Shown: piece after piece, positions 12,881 through 26,493 of the stretch
Numbering within the stretch: position 1 is the first letter of the stretch
Layout of the letters: every line of letters begins with the position of its first letter
Source of the DNA: Drosophila pseudoobscura
Taxonomy: Eukaryota > Arthropoda > Insecta > Diptera > Drosophilidae
NCBI RefSeq assembly: GCF_009870125.1
Contig: NC_046679.1
Location: forward strand, 17,360,001-17,424,000
Direction of reading: 5' to 3'
DNA: 64,000 bases
Program-made: the position numbers and the translations under genes
Notes under the pieces: generated by a model
The model's database searches: none
What the model was told of the DNA's origin: nothing
What the model saw: the letters and a program-made list of their open reading frames with translations, nothing else

Positions 12881-14918
12881 CTCGACTCGGACTTCCCCTG
12901 GCAACAGAAGTGCAGTGTGCAATGCAAATTCATTTGGCTTATTAATTTATGCTTGGCCGAGAACAATACGTATACGCAGCGTGGGGCGAGGTTTTTCGAT
13001 GAAGCATGCGAGCAGAGGGCTGGGAAAGGGAATGGTCTTAGACACTTGTGCATTCTTCGAGCGATTTGGCTGCTTTGCGGTACACACTCGTACGAGTATG
13101 TATTTATTGTATGGGAAGGGTCTAAGTGCAATCGCCGGTATAATTTATGGCCCCTCTTATTTAATAGGCCTCGGGGCTGCGAGAGAGCACAGATTTGGGA
13201 AATTCAACAAAATTATCCAATTGCGCTCGGCTGATATAATTATGTCGTTAATTTTCTTGAGGTTGGCAAGGATTTATGACGACCTGCCCGGAGCCATTCC
13301 CTTCTGCTCGCACTCGTACTGTTATCTCCCCAGCCTGATTTACGGCTATCGTGGCACAAGCCCAACGTTTAATATCGAACCACAATTCAATAAATGTATT
13401 ATTTTTAATTGTTTACATGCAAATTTCGCACTTTGTCCAATTCGCCCCTTAATTTTTATGTGCCACTGGCTGGGAACACCATTAAAAGTACGTACGTATA
13501 TTCACACAGCAAGTGGCAGTGGCAATGGCTCGGTTCAATCAGCCTTTGGTTGCCACAACTGTTTGACAATTAGGCAGGTTTTTAATTCAAATAACATGTT
13601 GCCTATCACTCAATGGAGGCTCAATAAATTGCATTTTTATTTCCATGCAGCGAAATCTGAATCTGGTTGGTGGACAACCCAACTGTGGTAGTCCGGGGAT
13701 CGATCGGGGTGTTTTCGCTTTTAATTGATTCATTAACTTTACGAGTTTTTGTCGCTTCAGTTGCGCAAGAACTTTACACGCTCTCATATGGACATACTCA
13801 TACCTACACATACTCGTACATACATATGTACATACATACGTATGTACAATATATAGGTATATAAAATTTATCTAACGTTGAAATTTGCATGCAAATTCTG
13901 ATTGGTTTATCTTGGTGTGCTGCCTGGTCAAATGGGAATTTTAATTTAGTCGATGTTTGGTCGCAAGCTAAATAAATTATGACTAAAATAGTTAAAAGAT
14001 ATTATCTAAATGGGAACACACAATTTCTATAGTGAATAAGACTTTGACCTTTGTTTAATATTCGAAAACATCAATAAGAAATAATTTATATATTTATGAA
14101 TCAAATGTTATCAAATAATATTGAACGGCGAGAGAAAAACATAAAAAAAAATACTTATATCAGATCCTAGAAAGATATACCGCTTTTCCTTCCCATGGAT
14201 AATTTTAGATACCTTTGGTGCACTTCATTTATTGCGGGTAACTATTTGCCCAACTAAAGACTTGCCATTGTATTCTATCATTGGGATAGATCTGAATTTT
14301 GCAAACGTATTTGGTCAATTAAAGATTGCTAGAAGGCGAGGTATTCGGAATACGAAACAGCATCCAAGGGCTGTCGAATCTAAGGGATGCTTGAAAAAGG
14401 TGTATTCGAATATAGAATCTCAGTTAAATAACCAAATGTTAAAGATATAATGGTCTGACAGCAACAGCCTACTTACTGGTAGCACAGCATATTATGTCAT
14501 CACAGGGATCCAAAAAACTCAATGTTTAATCCTTTTAAAGATCAAAGCGAGCCTTTCTATCAATCTACCGCGTATTTCCGAAACTGAATTTGTATTCGCC
14601 TGAGGGGGGTTGGCCGCTAATCAATTTCCAGGCATCTCGTATCTCGATTTGAAAGGACACGGGCGTCATATCTGCCGATTTATATCACAGTCGCGCAGCA
14701 ATTAACGCGAATGTAACGGGCGGCAGTAAAAGCCACGCAAGGGGGAAAACACACTGGAAAAAGGAGCAAAAGGAGGAAATCAACGCTCTTTGTGAAAATT
14801 TTGGTTTTTGGTGCTTTTCATTCTTAATTTTACGAGCGCCGAAAACCTTGCGGGCGAACCCAAATAATATGCTTGGCGCAGTTGTCGTTGTACAAGTTGT
14901 ACAACCGTCATCATCAAC

Positions 14919-14990
14919 GTCCATGTCCACGTCGATATCCACGTCGACATCCACGTCCACGTCCACATGCACTTCCACTTCCACGTATAC
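14919..14990. repeat. GTCCAC-type hexamer minisatellite
   Basis: Diverged hexamers (GTCCAC, GTCGAC, TTCCAC, ATCCAC) run for about 70 bp. On the - strand they would read as alternating Asp/Val, which explains the acidic open frame seen there. Confidence 0.85.
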
Positions 14991-15401
14991 GGGAACGGGA
15001 ACGTTTTTCGGGTTTCGCTCGTAAAAAGCGCAAAGGAAAATTTTACGATGCCACAGTCTAGCAAGCATTCGCTCGTTCGACTCGCCTGGCGTCTGTCAAT
15101 AAGAAGAATTACTTAGCAGCCAGCTAACCCCTGAGACAAAGCATTGAATTCTTCTCCAGGCCCTGTCACCACTCCACTCCACTCCACTCCACCCTTCACC
15201 CATCAACCATACCCGTCCGGCAATGATGTATGAAATTAGTGGCCTGCACAGTGGCCAAAGAAAATCTCTCTCGCATCCCATTCAAGTGCTTAAGCCGAAG
15301 CCAATTGGCAATAGCGCTTAATGGGGGTTCAGGTTTGGCTTCCAGGACCTAACACAACACGAACATTACTAAATTCAATTAAGCTCTGCCAAACAGCCAC
15401 T

Positions 15402-15432
15402 GTCAGTGCCAGTGCCAGTGCCAGTGCCAGTG
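15402..15432. repeat. (GTGCCA)n hexamer microsatellite
   Basis: About five tandem units. The same hexamer recurs at 16,955-16,987. Confidence 0.9.
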
Positions 15433-16954
15433 CACGTTCACTGCGTGCACTACGAAACCTTGGCCAATTCCCCGATAAGGCCCTAAGCCCCGTTGCTTAT
15501 CGCGATCATCATCGGCCAGGGAAAAGGGCAAACGGCTCGCACAAGCGCTGATAATGATGATAAGCGCCGAGTGGGACATGACATGTGCATTTGAAAGCGA
15601 AAGTAAATTGTGTGCTTCTGTCTTTGCCACCGCCTCTGCCTTTGCCTCTGCCACCGCTGATGGTTGCGGGTGCTATCCCCTTCCCCCACCACAGACGACT
15701 GTGCCGCTCTTCCACTTTGCACTGCACATTTAATTTAATTCAGAACCTCCTTGTCGCCCAAAAATACCCAATGCCAAAATGCAGACGCAGATGCAGCCCG
15801 TGGCATTTGTCAGTCGTCAGGTTTGAAGTCGATTTCTTGGCATGATGATGTTCGATGACAAACGTAAGCCGAGCAACAGCAACTGTACCAATCAGAGCAT
15901 GAACTTCCGCAAAAGTTCTCATCTTAGACTACCCCAAAAAGCCCAAAGACTATTGGCATGTAGGGGAAGCCGCTCTCCCACTTCCCACTGTGAGTTTTGA
16001 AACATTGATGAAGCATATCAATGCCTATTTACTGTGGACCAAACGGTGGACCAAACCTGAAGAAGCTGCCAGACGATGCCGGCATTCTCTTGGCGCATTC
16101 ACACAATGGTCGCGGTGGCGTCGGGCGTGAAAGCAGTTGGCAATCGACAACTGCAGGAAGAGTGTGCGTTCCCCGAGAGCCGGACGGATTTGGCATGGGC
16201 AAGGGTATATATAGCCCCATAGTTAAGACTAATTTGCGCTATAATTTATGGCTGATTCTGCATGGCACATGGCAGTCTGATGGACGCTCCATTTGATGCC
16301 TGGGGTAGAGATCACCTCTGCTGCTCACCTGAGCAAAAACAATTTCCTGCAGCGCGACAGCAGCGACTCCGCCTCTTGAACCCTCGCCAATTTCCCAATA
16401 TGATATTACAAATTGTGCACAATTAAATTGCACAAAAAGCCCACTAAATATATACTTAAAAATAGGCATGCACTTTTGCATACTTGCAGGTGCATATAAA
16501 GTAATATTTATGGGAAATCCGAACTGCCGGAAGAAATTAGGTGGCTGACGGCCCCGCAAAGGCGAAGGCAATAAAATTCGAATGTTTATGGTGCTCCGAT
16601 AGTAACAGTTATACTTATATAGAATATATACCCTATTTCTCTTGCCCTCTCGTAAGAGGGTATTACCTACTATAATCTGTGCATTAATCAGGATGTACAT
16701 GCCTCTGAGCAAGCCAAGAGTGTGCTTCCACCTACAGTCGGAATCGACCCCCCTTTGGCCACCGGCTTCACTAATTTGGAATTCAGCTAATTACTGAAAA
16801 TGGGCTGGCGTTAAAGTTTCCTGCCTTTGATATTTTAGCGCCAACGTGCGATCTGACAACTGTGTGCCCCAATAAACGGTGGCGACAGATATCGATGCGA
16901 CGTGTTCTTGAACTTGGCATGCCCGACACGTGTAATCCATAAACAGTTGACGTA

Positions 16955-16987
16955 GTCCCAGTCCCAGTGCCAGTGCCAGTGCCAGTT
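16955..16987. repeat. (GTCCCA/GTGCCA)n hexamer microsatellite
   Basis: A second array of the hexamer family seen at 15,402, in the same orientation and 1.5 kb away. Confidence 0.9.
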
Positions 16988-18365
16988 CCGCACCCCTAGC
17001 ATCCACTGTTCCTGTTCCGCCGCGGCGGTCACTTGGGGTGTCTTGGGGCGGGCGGCGCCCTCTAGCAGGCACCGGGGATTGCGACTGTGACTGGGCGTGG
17101 GACTGCAGGCCAAACGAGCCCGCAACAGTTGCCGGACAGTGGGGACTGTGTCATATGGACCCCCCGTTGCTCCCCTCGGTGGCCCCTTCCCTGCTTTGGC
17201 ACTTGGTTTGCTTGCTTTTTTGCTTGCTCCGTGCTCTGTGCCCTGTCAGCGCTTCTCTGGGGCAGATTGTTGCTTGACGGCTCTATTAGCGAGTGTGTTT
17301 GCTTACTGTGGCTCTACATCAACGATCTTCGGACCAAATTGGGTGGGAAATTCTTGAGGAGTACTCAACGTGGACTTCTTAAAGGACAAAATACATGTAT
17401 TGAGTGCATTGGGTAAATATCCGTACAGAATGGATGAACATTAGTTAATCCAAGTTCAAATCATAGACTGTGATGCTATGAGCTACAGAAGCTTCCAAAT
17501 ATGTATCTCATATATTTTCATAGATATCATAGATAAGCAACAAATGCTCTCCGCATTTCATAGATCATTGCGAGCTCCTTAGCAATTTAATGATCACAGA
17601 TCGGTGTGTAATTGGGTGCATGTAAGTGGCATTCAGTATGTGGCATGGTTTAAAATTAAAATATTGTACGAGTTTTGCGCATGTTAACATAATGCGAGCT
17701 CTTACGTATTGTGATTGTGAAACCCCTCTCCTAAGCACACACTACGCGCCAGAAATCGTCCTAAAGAAGAGCTGTCATAGACATAGTTTGTCTATAGACT
17801 TGCCTCGTGTAGCACGTCCATTAGCAAGAGCTCCTAGCGAAGGCACTCTGCGGCAGCGTATGGCTGCCTTCATTAAAATGTCATAAAACAAGGGACAGGC
17901 GAGGCGAACTGAGCGAATGAACACGAATATTTTGGCGACTTGATTGCCGCAGAGCCACATTCTTTGCCGAAACATTTTTGCAGACTATTAAAATGCATTT
18001 AAATAGACAGCGCCCATACAATGTACATACATATCCCTTAGCACTCTCCGGGGGGGTCTGAACTCGGAGAAAGCAGACAAGACGGACAACTCAAGAATGA
18101 AAATGATCAGACGCACAGATCGGCACGGCAAGAGCTTGCCAATTGAATGTAGAGGAGCAAAAATGCCAATTAAATTAGCATTTGTATCGTGTGTACATAC
18201 ATGTGTATGAAAGTGCTGGCAAAAGCAGAAGAGAAGCCATTGTATGTACAAATTGCAGCCAAGAGAAGCAAAGTCAGTGTCAAAGCGAACGAGGCATCGC
18301 GATGGGGCAATTGTGAGAGCTGGGGCAAACGAACCAGAGACAACTGTTGGTGGTAGCAAAACGGT

Positions 18366-18690
18366 TAAATACTACAAGCCGAAACGGAATGGATTAAACG
18401 CCTCAGGTGGCATACTAATCTATGCACGGAAAGGAATATGGATCAGCATTCCGTGATATCTGTTAGGACGCACGAGTAGCAATAGAAGCACTACAGGAAA
18501 GTGCGACATACATACTCGTTCCTGGAAACGAACCAGTGGACAAAACAGCAAAAGCTGCCTGAGGATGCCACTGGCCCTTACGCAGAAAAAATAGTTAACA
18601 CAAAGACCAATGGCAATTCCTACAACCAAAATATTAAGCACAACAACATATCCAACTCATATCCAACATATGGGACAAATTAATAGAGAT
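18366..18690 (+). mobile_element. possible degenerate non-LTR retrotransposon fragment (RNase H-like)
   Basis: One + frame near 18,520 reads V-P-G-N-E-P-V-D-K-T-A-K-A-A. This resembles the conserved GNE..D..AK.A segment of the RNase H domain found in I-clade non-LTR elements of flies. The surrounding frame is broken by stops, and no reverse transcriptase core is visible nearby. The assignment rests on this one motif, so it is tentative. It lies inside the dsx intron in the same orientation as dsx. Confidence 0.3.
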
Positions 18691-19280
18691 ACGTACTCTC
18701 AGCCTGTGCCCAGCCTCAACTATTCCAAAAAGACGCCAAAATACTCCATGCCCTCCTTATAGTAAGCTATTCCTGCTACTAGTATAGCATCCGATATATG
18801 TATAGTCAGATAGCTCTATCAGTCCATCGATGCAACATATACACTTTTGTATACTTAGTAAGAAAAGTAGTATGAAGTAAAGAAAATGAATTGAAAGATA
18901 GTGTGAAAAGGATACATGAATCATGTTTTGATACTGTGCTCAGTGTGGCTCCTAACTGTTAATACGAATTAGTGTGTACTCGTGCAGGGCTCTAATACTT
19001 ACTAATACTCGTACTGTGGGTAGTATTTATAGGCACATAATGCCGTAAAGCCTAGCAACAATGATACGTTGATACTACGTAACAAACATTTGACGATAAG
19101 CTTGAGTGGGGGCCTGAGGGCCAAACTGTTTGATAATGGAGGCTGAAATTATAAAATCGAAGTCGGGCAAAATGTCTACCCTAACAGAAGTTGAGTTGGC
19201 AAACCGTGGAAACCGTGGAAACAGAACTTATCTAATCTTTTTGCTAATTTGTATCCACCAATAACGCAGAAACTGCTAGA

Positions 19281-19312
19281 GACTGGGGCTGGGACTGGGA
19301 CTGGGGCTGGGG
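19281..19312. repeat. GGGACT/GGGGCT hexamer microsatellite
   Basis: About five hexamers of the GACTGG type. Further hexamer arrays follow at 19,518-19,541 (GGAGAT) and 19,705-19,729 (ACAACG). Confidence 0.85.
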
Positions 19313-20884
19313 AGGGGGCTGGAGAAAGGAAACTTTATTACCGGGAACAAGTTGAAGTCAAATGTTAAGTTCAAACAGTAAAAAATTTGCGACAGCGCGG
19401 CGATCATAAAAATAAATCTACAGAAAAAGCTTGTTATTTTCGATAATAAAAATAAAAACTATATAAATGCATGCAAAATGCGGGGGGGGCGAGTGCCAGT
19501 TGGACAGTTGGGGGAGAGGAGATGGAGATGGAGATGGAGATATACCCTTAGATATGGAACGGGACGGGGTGTGGGGATATGCATGACACGAGGATGACTA
19601 AAATATTACACAAGTTCGAGTGAATTACGACGACAAGGAGAAGGATGTTGAAATGGGACTAGAAGAACCGAAGGATGCGCCAGGCGGCAGGAGCCGAGAC
19701 GGGGTAACGACAACGACAACGACAACGATTACGAAAACGACGACAAAGACGAGCGAGAGAGAAGCTTTCGCCTTTTCTTTATATAACTCGTAAAGTCTCC
19801 TGAAAATTGCAAACGTTTTAATTTTGAGATTAAAACTGCTTTCGTGCCAAGCTTAACAAGCTTAACTTGGCCAACGGCAAGCTAAGGCAAAGGCAAAAGC
19901 AAAAGCAACCCAGCAGCGCTGTCAAAGCCAACTTCCGCCTTCTGGCAAGGACAAGCGACATCCTTATCCTTATCCTTATACCCGTCCCCATTTTCATTCC
20001 CGTTGCCGTACCCTACCCATGTCTCGTAAAAAGGCTCCATGCTACATGCACTTTTATTAGCCTTTACTGCAGTTGTGTTGACGAATGCACAAAGAGCTCT
20101 CCGCTAACCCCCGTCAATGAGCTGCGGCGATGAAAGGAAAGCTCTTCGGGAAAAGGTGAGCCAAGCCAAGCCATCCAGTCAGCCAGCGGATATTGGCTGA
20201 GAGGTTTAGTGTTTGGAAATTTAACTCAATTGAAGGTGAGGCAATGAATAACAAATGAAAAGGCGAATGCAATCCCAGGATGGTTACTTTCCAGTTTTAT
20301 TGCTTCAATAGTTATAAATGAAGGAGCTTTTCTTTCACAAAGATTGTCCCCCACTGAGGATTCTATTCAGTGTGAACATTTAATAAGAAATGTGCAACGT
20401 TATTATTATCTAATGCTCCCATAAGGAAGTGAAACGGCTCCGACACAGGTACTCTCTTAATTCATCTATGGACATATGTGCACACCTTCTGAATCCCTTA
20501 ACTGCGAAGGACTTAAAATATTTAGTTTTAGTTATCCTTTTGATGCTGTCAATTTGATACAATTTGATAGTTACTAATTTAAAATATATCTGAAAAATTA
20601 TACAGAATAGTGTGACGATGACTTTACGTTTCCTGTTATAGTTGCTGTTATTCCGTTAAGCACAATTGTTATATGTGGGAACCCTTTTAGGGAATACTCT
20701 GTGGGAACCCTTCTTTATGGTGTGTCGAGTATACTCGAAAAGGTCGGAAATGTCAAAATAGGATAATTAGGACAGCGCCGGACCATCAAGTATTTATATT
20801 ACGGGTCAGCATCAAGAAAATACTAGTCGATATGGCCATGTCGTCCGTATCGTCTCAACATTGAAGCAAGTACATATATCTCAA

Positions 20885-21330
20885 AACGAGCGGAAAAGTT
20901 TTGAGTCGTAGCTAGGACCGCGGCTCTAGTTTATACCCCATATGTATATGGGTAAAAATTTCGCTCACCACTGTAGTGTGGAAGATTATGGAAGATAGAG
21001 GGGAAATACATAAGCTAGTGACTAAGAGTAGCTACTGAAATTTAATTTGTTCCCTCTGGCTATAATAATGATACGATCTGATTCAGATTCAATAATCTGC
21101 TAGATCAGGTCATTCTTTACGACTCTCCGTTTTCTGTTTTCTCGTAATTGAAAATTGTGGATGCCACAGATTTTCGTTTCTTGTTCTCTGGATATACAAT
21201 TTGGTTGCTCTAGTCCTTAAAGCCTCTGAAAACTAGTCGTGAAACAAGACGGACAGCTCTATATAGACTTGGCCATTGATGCTAATCAAGAATATATATA
21301 TACATATGTATATACTTTATACTATGAGTA
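20885..21330 (+). mobile_element. dispersed non-autonomous repeat, copy in dsx intron
   Basis: This copy shares ordered blocks with the copies at 34,331, 51,936 and 61,685. They are TTTGTTCC...GGCTATAATAATGAT, a GATCTGATTCAGATTC block, an AATTGTGGATGCCACAGATTTTCG block, TTGGTTGCTCTAG, and ATTGATGCTAATCAAGAATATA. Related copies end in GGGTATAAAAA. I associate this family with the SGM/DINE-1-type Helitron-like repeats abundant in obscura-group flies, but the family name is inference. No coding capacity is seen. Confidence 0.75.
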
Positions 21331-21459
21331 GTTTATCTTCCAGAGTAGCTTAGCACCTATATTTCCGTCACACATTTCCGCACCTCAGCGCATCATTTCT
21401 CTCTCTCTCTTTCTCTATCCACCTCTAGCTTTCTCCCTGTGAAACTTGAACTGGAGCTG

Positions 21460-21790
21460 TGTTCTTCGGGATAAGCACATTTCTGCAGAAAATTAGAAAG
21501 ATGGGCTTTTCAAATAGCTTTCAGTCATTTTCAATAAAGCATTACCAAACCATTATATTACCACCGTATGTTTCACGGTTTGCTTTACATGATGTCTTTA
21601 AGGTTTTTCTCCGGGCTTACGCAAAGAATACTGCTTCCCATCCCATTGAAAACAGTTTAATTTTGACTTATCCGACCAGATAACACGTTTCAAATCGTCC
21701 ATGGATTATAAAATCGCAGGTTTATTTTGCTAAGCAGCTGCGATGGATCCAGTGTTGTGAAGCGCTCTTCTAGCTGTGCAGCGACTTATG
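21460..21790 (-). pseudogene. Tc1-like (DD34E) transposase relic
   Basis: On the - strand, reading from about 21,720 down, a frame gives S-M-D-D-L-K-R-V-I-W-S-D-K-S-K, then D-G-K-Q-Y, then L-R-K-P-G-E, then H-V-K-Q-T-V-K-H. This is the order of the conserved 'W..DDWKRVIWSDESKF...G..YVWRKPGE...HVKPTVKHGGG' region of Tc1-family transposases around the second catalytic Asp. Several stops break the frame, so it is a dead copy. Terminal repeats were not found. It lies in the dsx intron, in opposite orientation to dsx. Confidence 0.75.
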
Positions 21791-24449
21791 TTTATTTATT
21801 GTTATAGAAGCATATTTTGGTGATTGTTTTTTTACACAGCTTTATTCGTGAAGGTGATATGTGCGACGAAAGTCAGTCATGTATTCCTGTGCTCCGGCTA
21901 TCTTTCAGTCTATGTCTGTCTTAACCGAACTCAAAACACTGTTGCCTAATGGTTTTCTAGATATGAATGTATGTAGGTTAGTCGAACCCGAGCACACGAA
22001 ACATGTACTTATTTGCGAGGGTAAACAACGCTTCGGGCTCGAGTGTCAATGAAATGATGATCTAATAAACATTGTTTCAATATTCTTTTACATTAAAATG
22101 AACATAAAATAACATTTTAATAAACCTTTTTTATTCCCTAAACTGATTTAACGATTTACTCTTTTTATGATTCCAGTTCTAGTTTGTGTATATTCATTTG
22201 TAGATATACATACATACATACATATGTACATATGAGTGCTTTTAGAACGAGTTTTCTTAGAGTGCAATTCCTATTCTCAATCATTTATTTCATACACGTG
22301 TGAATATTGTTATTTGTATGGAAACATAAGATACTTGGTGACATGATCCTCATGCAGGTTTTAAAATAGATATAATATGTGTATTACTGATTACAACCGT
22401 CTGTCTGGGAATTGAGGAATCGTCTTTCGGAGTAATACAGAACTTGTTGAAAGCGTATCGAAAAGCTGAAGTCATCGTAATTAACTAATATGTCTATCCA
22501 ACTCGAGACTACCGAAATTAAAGGCATGATCGTGATGAAAATGGGATGTACATGGATGCAAACTACATACATACATATGTATGTATGTATGAATATTCCG
22601 CATTCTTGCACACTCCATCCATGTCAAACATCAGCAACTCGGCAACTGCTTAGCCAACTTCTGGACTCATCACATCTGCGACTGCCTCTGTGGCTCATTA
22701 AAGCACTGTTTCTTCTCCATTCTATTTCCATTCCCATTTCCACTGCCGAAGATTTTATTCGAGTATTGTCTGCTCAGCGTGCATTTGCATTATACCATCG
22801 CCGTCTCCTGCCCGACACATCCGTCTCGGCCCGGTCCTGGCCCATCCACACAGCACTCCAGTGCTTGCTTCATTTGCCACATTGCCCCATGCGAAATGCG
22901 AGATGCGAGATGCGAGGATTTCATCAATTCGTCTCCCTTTTCGTGGCATTTGCCTGCTACTTACTCCTTTCTGTGCATACTGAACGTTTTGAGTTGCCAT
23001 TTTGTGGATATGTCGATTTATTATTTTTTATTGTTGTTACGTTTTACGACTTTTCCGACTGCTCAGGCCACTATCCGCTCTCTCCGTGCTCTGGGCTGCC
23101 GACGGGAGGGGCAGATCTGGAGATGCATATATTTCAAGGCATTTACGGCACAGCACAGTCGTTCCTCAGTTTTCTGTTCCTCATCTTTTTCGGTAGCAAG
23201 ACTTTATCCAACTACAGAACGCAACGAAATTTTATCAAAATATTTCGATAGCATCTCTCTCTCTCGCTCTCCGGCTCCGGCTATCCTTTTTTATTGCTCA
23301 AGTTAATTTTACAGCGCGATGTCAAAGAGTTCTGCTCGGAGAGACACAGACTCTTTGGGTTTATTAGCAGCTGTGAAATGCATGCATCTGCAAGCGAATT
23401 ATTTGGAAAATATTTCACCGTGCTCTGGTTATAGATAGAGTAATAAAGAAACATATATATGTACATACTTTTCGACTCTTGTCTAAATATCCTTTCTTGT
23501 TAAATATCGAAATGAAAGGCCTTAAAAAAATACTAATGCTGAACAGCCGTTTCAGGACCAAAACGATACTTAAGTACTGCATACAAAAAAAAGAAGCCTT
23601 AATATGTGGTCTTCCCCTCACTTGTCTCATGCTAACTAAAGTATAATACTATGTGTAGAACGAGCACATTATACCTTTACCTTTACATTTTCATTTACAT
23701 CTGCATCAAATGTGTGTACTGATAGTCCTGATTCAATTATATGGCAATCACCAGTTTAACAGATATTTTAAACTATAAAAAGCTACAATCTCATGTCTGG
23801 ACTTAAAGATAAATAGACGAGTCCTTTCTAATTGTTTTATAAGTCTCCAAATAAGCATCTTTACACCATCCAAAGCTGTTTAGCTCGCTAATTAGGCTTT
23901 TATATTTGATCAAAACTGTGTATTACGAGTATGGGGCGTACAATTAAGATCGTAGTAGATCTTAACAAGTAGAATACAATGTACCCGGATAAAATACCTA
24001 CAGGAATTGAGCAGAGTAGACCGTTCGTTGACAGAGTATGCATATGTTGAGGTTTGTCTACAAGATCAGACCTGAATTACGGGATCAAGACGAACAAAAC
24101 CGAGTCACAGAAAAGTATGTATTATACTTGAAAATGATATAAGTAAGATTTAAATCTTGTCCAGGTAGCCCCAAACTAATTATTGGTTTAAATTTGCGTT
24201 TTATTATACATATTTGTGTATTATATGTATGTATGTATATCCGTCATACATAACTGAAACTATCCAGTTGGAGATGGAAGACGGCGCAGAGTTGTTGCAG
24301 CTAGCGAAACGAAGTCGGTGCCGAGGCGTCTGTCGTCGTTTGGCAATGGATTCCTTACCCATGTAATGCCTGCCAATTGGTACAAAAAAGCTGTATATAA
24401 CCCTCCCCTCCTCCTAGCAAGAACAGCTGCAGCAGACGCCGGAGGAGGA

Positions 24450-24505
24450 GCTGGAGATGGAGATGGAGAGGGAGAAGGAGAGAGAGAGAGAGAGAGGGAG
24501 AGGGA
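24450..24505. repeat. GGAGAT / GA-rich microsatellite
   Basis: GGAGAT hexamers pass into a GA run. They open a long spurious frame of Glu/Arg residues. Confidence 0.85.
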
Positions 24506-25043
24506 GCAGCGCCAGAACCCACTTCGTGCTGCAGCAACAAACTCATAAAAAGGCGCAGAAAAACGAGCAAGAAAACTTGGCTAACGACTTAAACGACTCG
24601 GCGGGAAGCAGGATGGGGACGAGCGAAGAGTCCCCGGAACGAGGACACTCGGGGAAGCACTCGAAGCCGGAGCCGGAGTCGGAGTCGGATTCGGATGTTC
24701 TGAGAGAGCAGGAGCAGAGAGCCGAGTGGAAGGTTAGCTGCAGTTTGGACAGTAATAAAAGTAATAACAGCACCAACACGAGTGCAACCTGCATATACCC
24801 TGTATATCTGTATGTCTGTATATTTGGATATGTACGTATGTACATATATACTTATATTTCTCTGCGTTGGTATGCGTATGCACTCCTGCCGCTCGACCCT
24901 GCGCAGAGTCAGTTTATGCGCGTTAATGGCATCGTTTACTGGCTAACTGTACATACATATAATGTGCATCTGAGTACATACCTCTATATCCAAAAATACA
25001 TAGGTATATATGTGTATATATGTATCTCTGCATTTTTGTACGG

Positions 25044-25068
25044 GTGTGGGTGTGGGTGTGGGTGTGGT
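25044..25068. repeat. (GGTGTG)n hexamer microsatellite
   Basis: Four GTGTGG-type units. Confidence 0.85.
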
Positions 25069-26196
25069 GGTGCAACAACGACAGCTGCAGCTCGTCGGGA
25101 GTGGAAGTAGACAAAATATCCGTTTAAAGTGGGCGTTTCCAACATCTTCCGAGTAGCTTACATAATAATTGCATAATCTCTATACTCGTTCAGTTCGGGA
25201 AATGTGACTAAAATGTCCTGGGCTCGGGATGAGTATTGAATTTGTTTCACGTCAATCAAACTAAAAGTATTGCACATCTGGGATGGGAACGAAAAGGAAC
25301 ATCTCGTAGGATAAGGTTAGGTTAGGATAGGAATGTATCGTTAGCCCTTTCACAGTTCCCCTGATTTATCTATGTATCCCTCCTACATTCGGATGGATTC
25401 CCAGCTCGGGTTTAATAGTTAGCTCAACATTTATTAATGACTTCAGAGGCAGAAGTCTCCAAAACCATAGCTAGTATGTACAACCAGGGATTTAATCTGG
25501 CTTCAAATACTGGTACTCGAAGAAATGTTTGTAACTCAGTATTGAATGTTCTTCCTGGCTCTGGCCAACAGCAAATGCTTTCAAGTGACCCTATTTATAT
25601 ACAGAATGCTGAAAATGTTTGTACAAAAGTGGGATTATGGGGGTTCAGCCGTGTAATTCCCTCCGACCGAGTTGTGTCCAATCCAATGGGACCTGGTGGT
25701 TAACATGCAAAAACAAAACGAATTGGGGCTAATCAAATTGTTTGGCTGTTATGACCACGGTCATGCTGTGGTTGGCGGGAGCAATAAATCAATTTATTAG
25801 ATTTATTTGCGGCTAATAAAATAATTTGAAAGCATAAAATACTACCACAGCTCCCCCAAAAACAATGGTCAGCTAGTAGCCACTAATGGCTTAATTACTA
25901 AATTAAAGTGCTGCAAACAGCCCAACAAATGTGCGTGCCGTGCGATCCGTTGCATGCCTCTCCTCTCCTATGTATGTGTGCAGCGTGCACTGCGCCACAC
26001 CAGAAATCATGTAAGCTAAACGGCACTGCAACTGCAGCAAGGGGCAACAACAGGAAGTGGAGCTGCTCAAAGACATGCTTCAACACAGCTCACGAACACA
26101 CACTGGCCACTGGCTGAGCTCACCAATGCAAATCTTGCGCCACAAACTCCCTGCAACAAAGCGCCAACTACTCAGCACAGTTGCAGGCAACAGCAA

Positions 26197-26231
<35 letters not shown>

Positions 26232-26444
26232 GCGCCAGCAACTACAACATCACTGAGGAGGAAAGAAGCGAGAGGCATAATAAAACGGGCCAATGGATAT
26301 GAAGCTCCGCCTACAACGAAACTACCGACAACGATGACGATGCCGAGGCTATTGTTTTTGTTGTTGTTGTTGCTGTGTAGGTAAAAACAAGAAGAAAGAA
26401 AAAAAATGGCAGGCGATACGAAGAGCATAATGGCATAAGCTCGG

Positions 26445-26493
26445 AGAGAGAGAGAGAGTGACAGAGAGAGAGAGTAACAGAGAGAGAGAGAGA
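26445..26493. repeat. interrupted (GA)n microsatellite
   Basis: Three GA runs are separated by TGACA and TAACA interruptions. Confidence 0.85.

Noticed and set aside
12813..13691. 292-codon open frame on + strand in the dsx intron
   Set aside because: Its beginning is the ACGG microsatellite. The rest has no domain and is overlapped by open frames on both strands. It has no splice or promoter support.
14685..15068. 127-codon - strand frame with alternating Asp/Val
   Set aside because: The repeat D-V-D-V is simply the translation of the GTCCAC hexamer array. No coding evidence outside it.
22490..23251. 253-codon open frame on + strand
   Set aside because: It begins in TACA-type repeats, has erratic composition and competes with a 175-codon frame in another phase. 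No family recognised.
23973..23985. Full match to the Dsx protein binding consensus (core ACAATGT) in the dsx intron
   Set aside because: The degenerate 13-mer is expected about once per 16 kb by chance, so one match is not evidence of autoregulation.
24457..25110. 217-codon Glu/Arg-rich open frame
   Set aside because: Produced by the GGAGAT/GA microsatellite and by GTGTGG and TACATA repeats. Low-complexity artefact.
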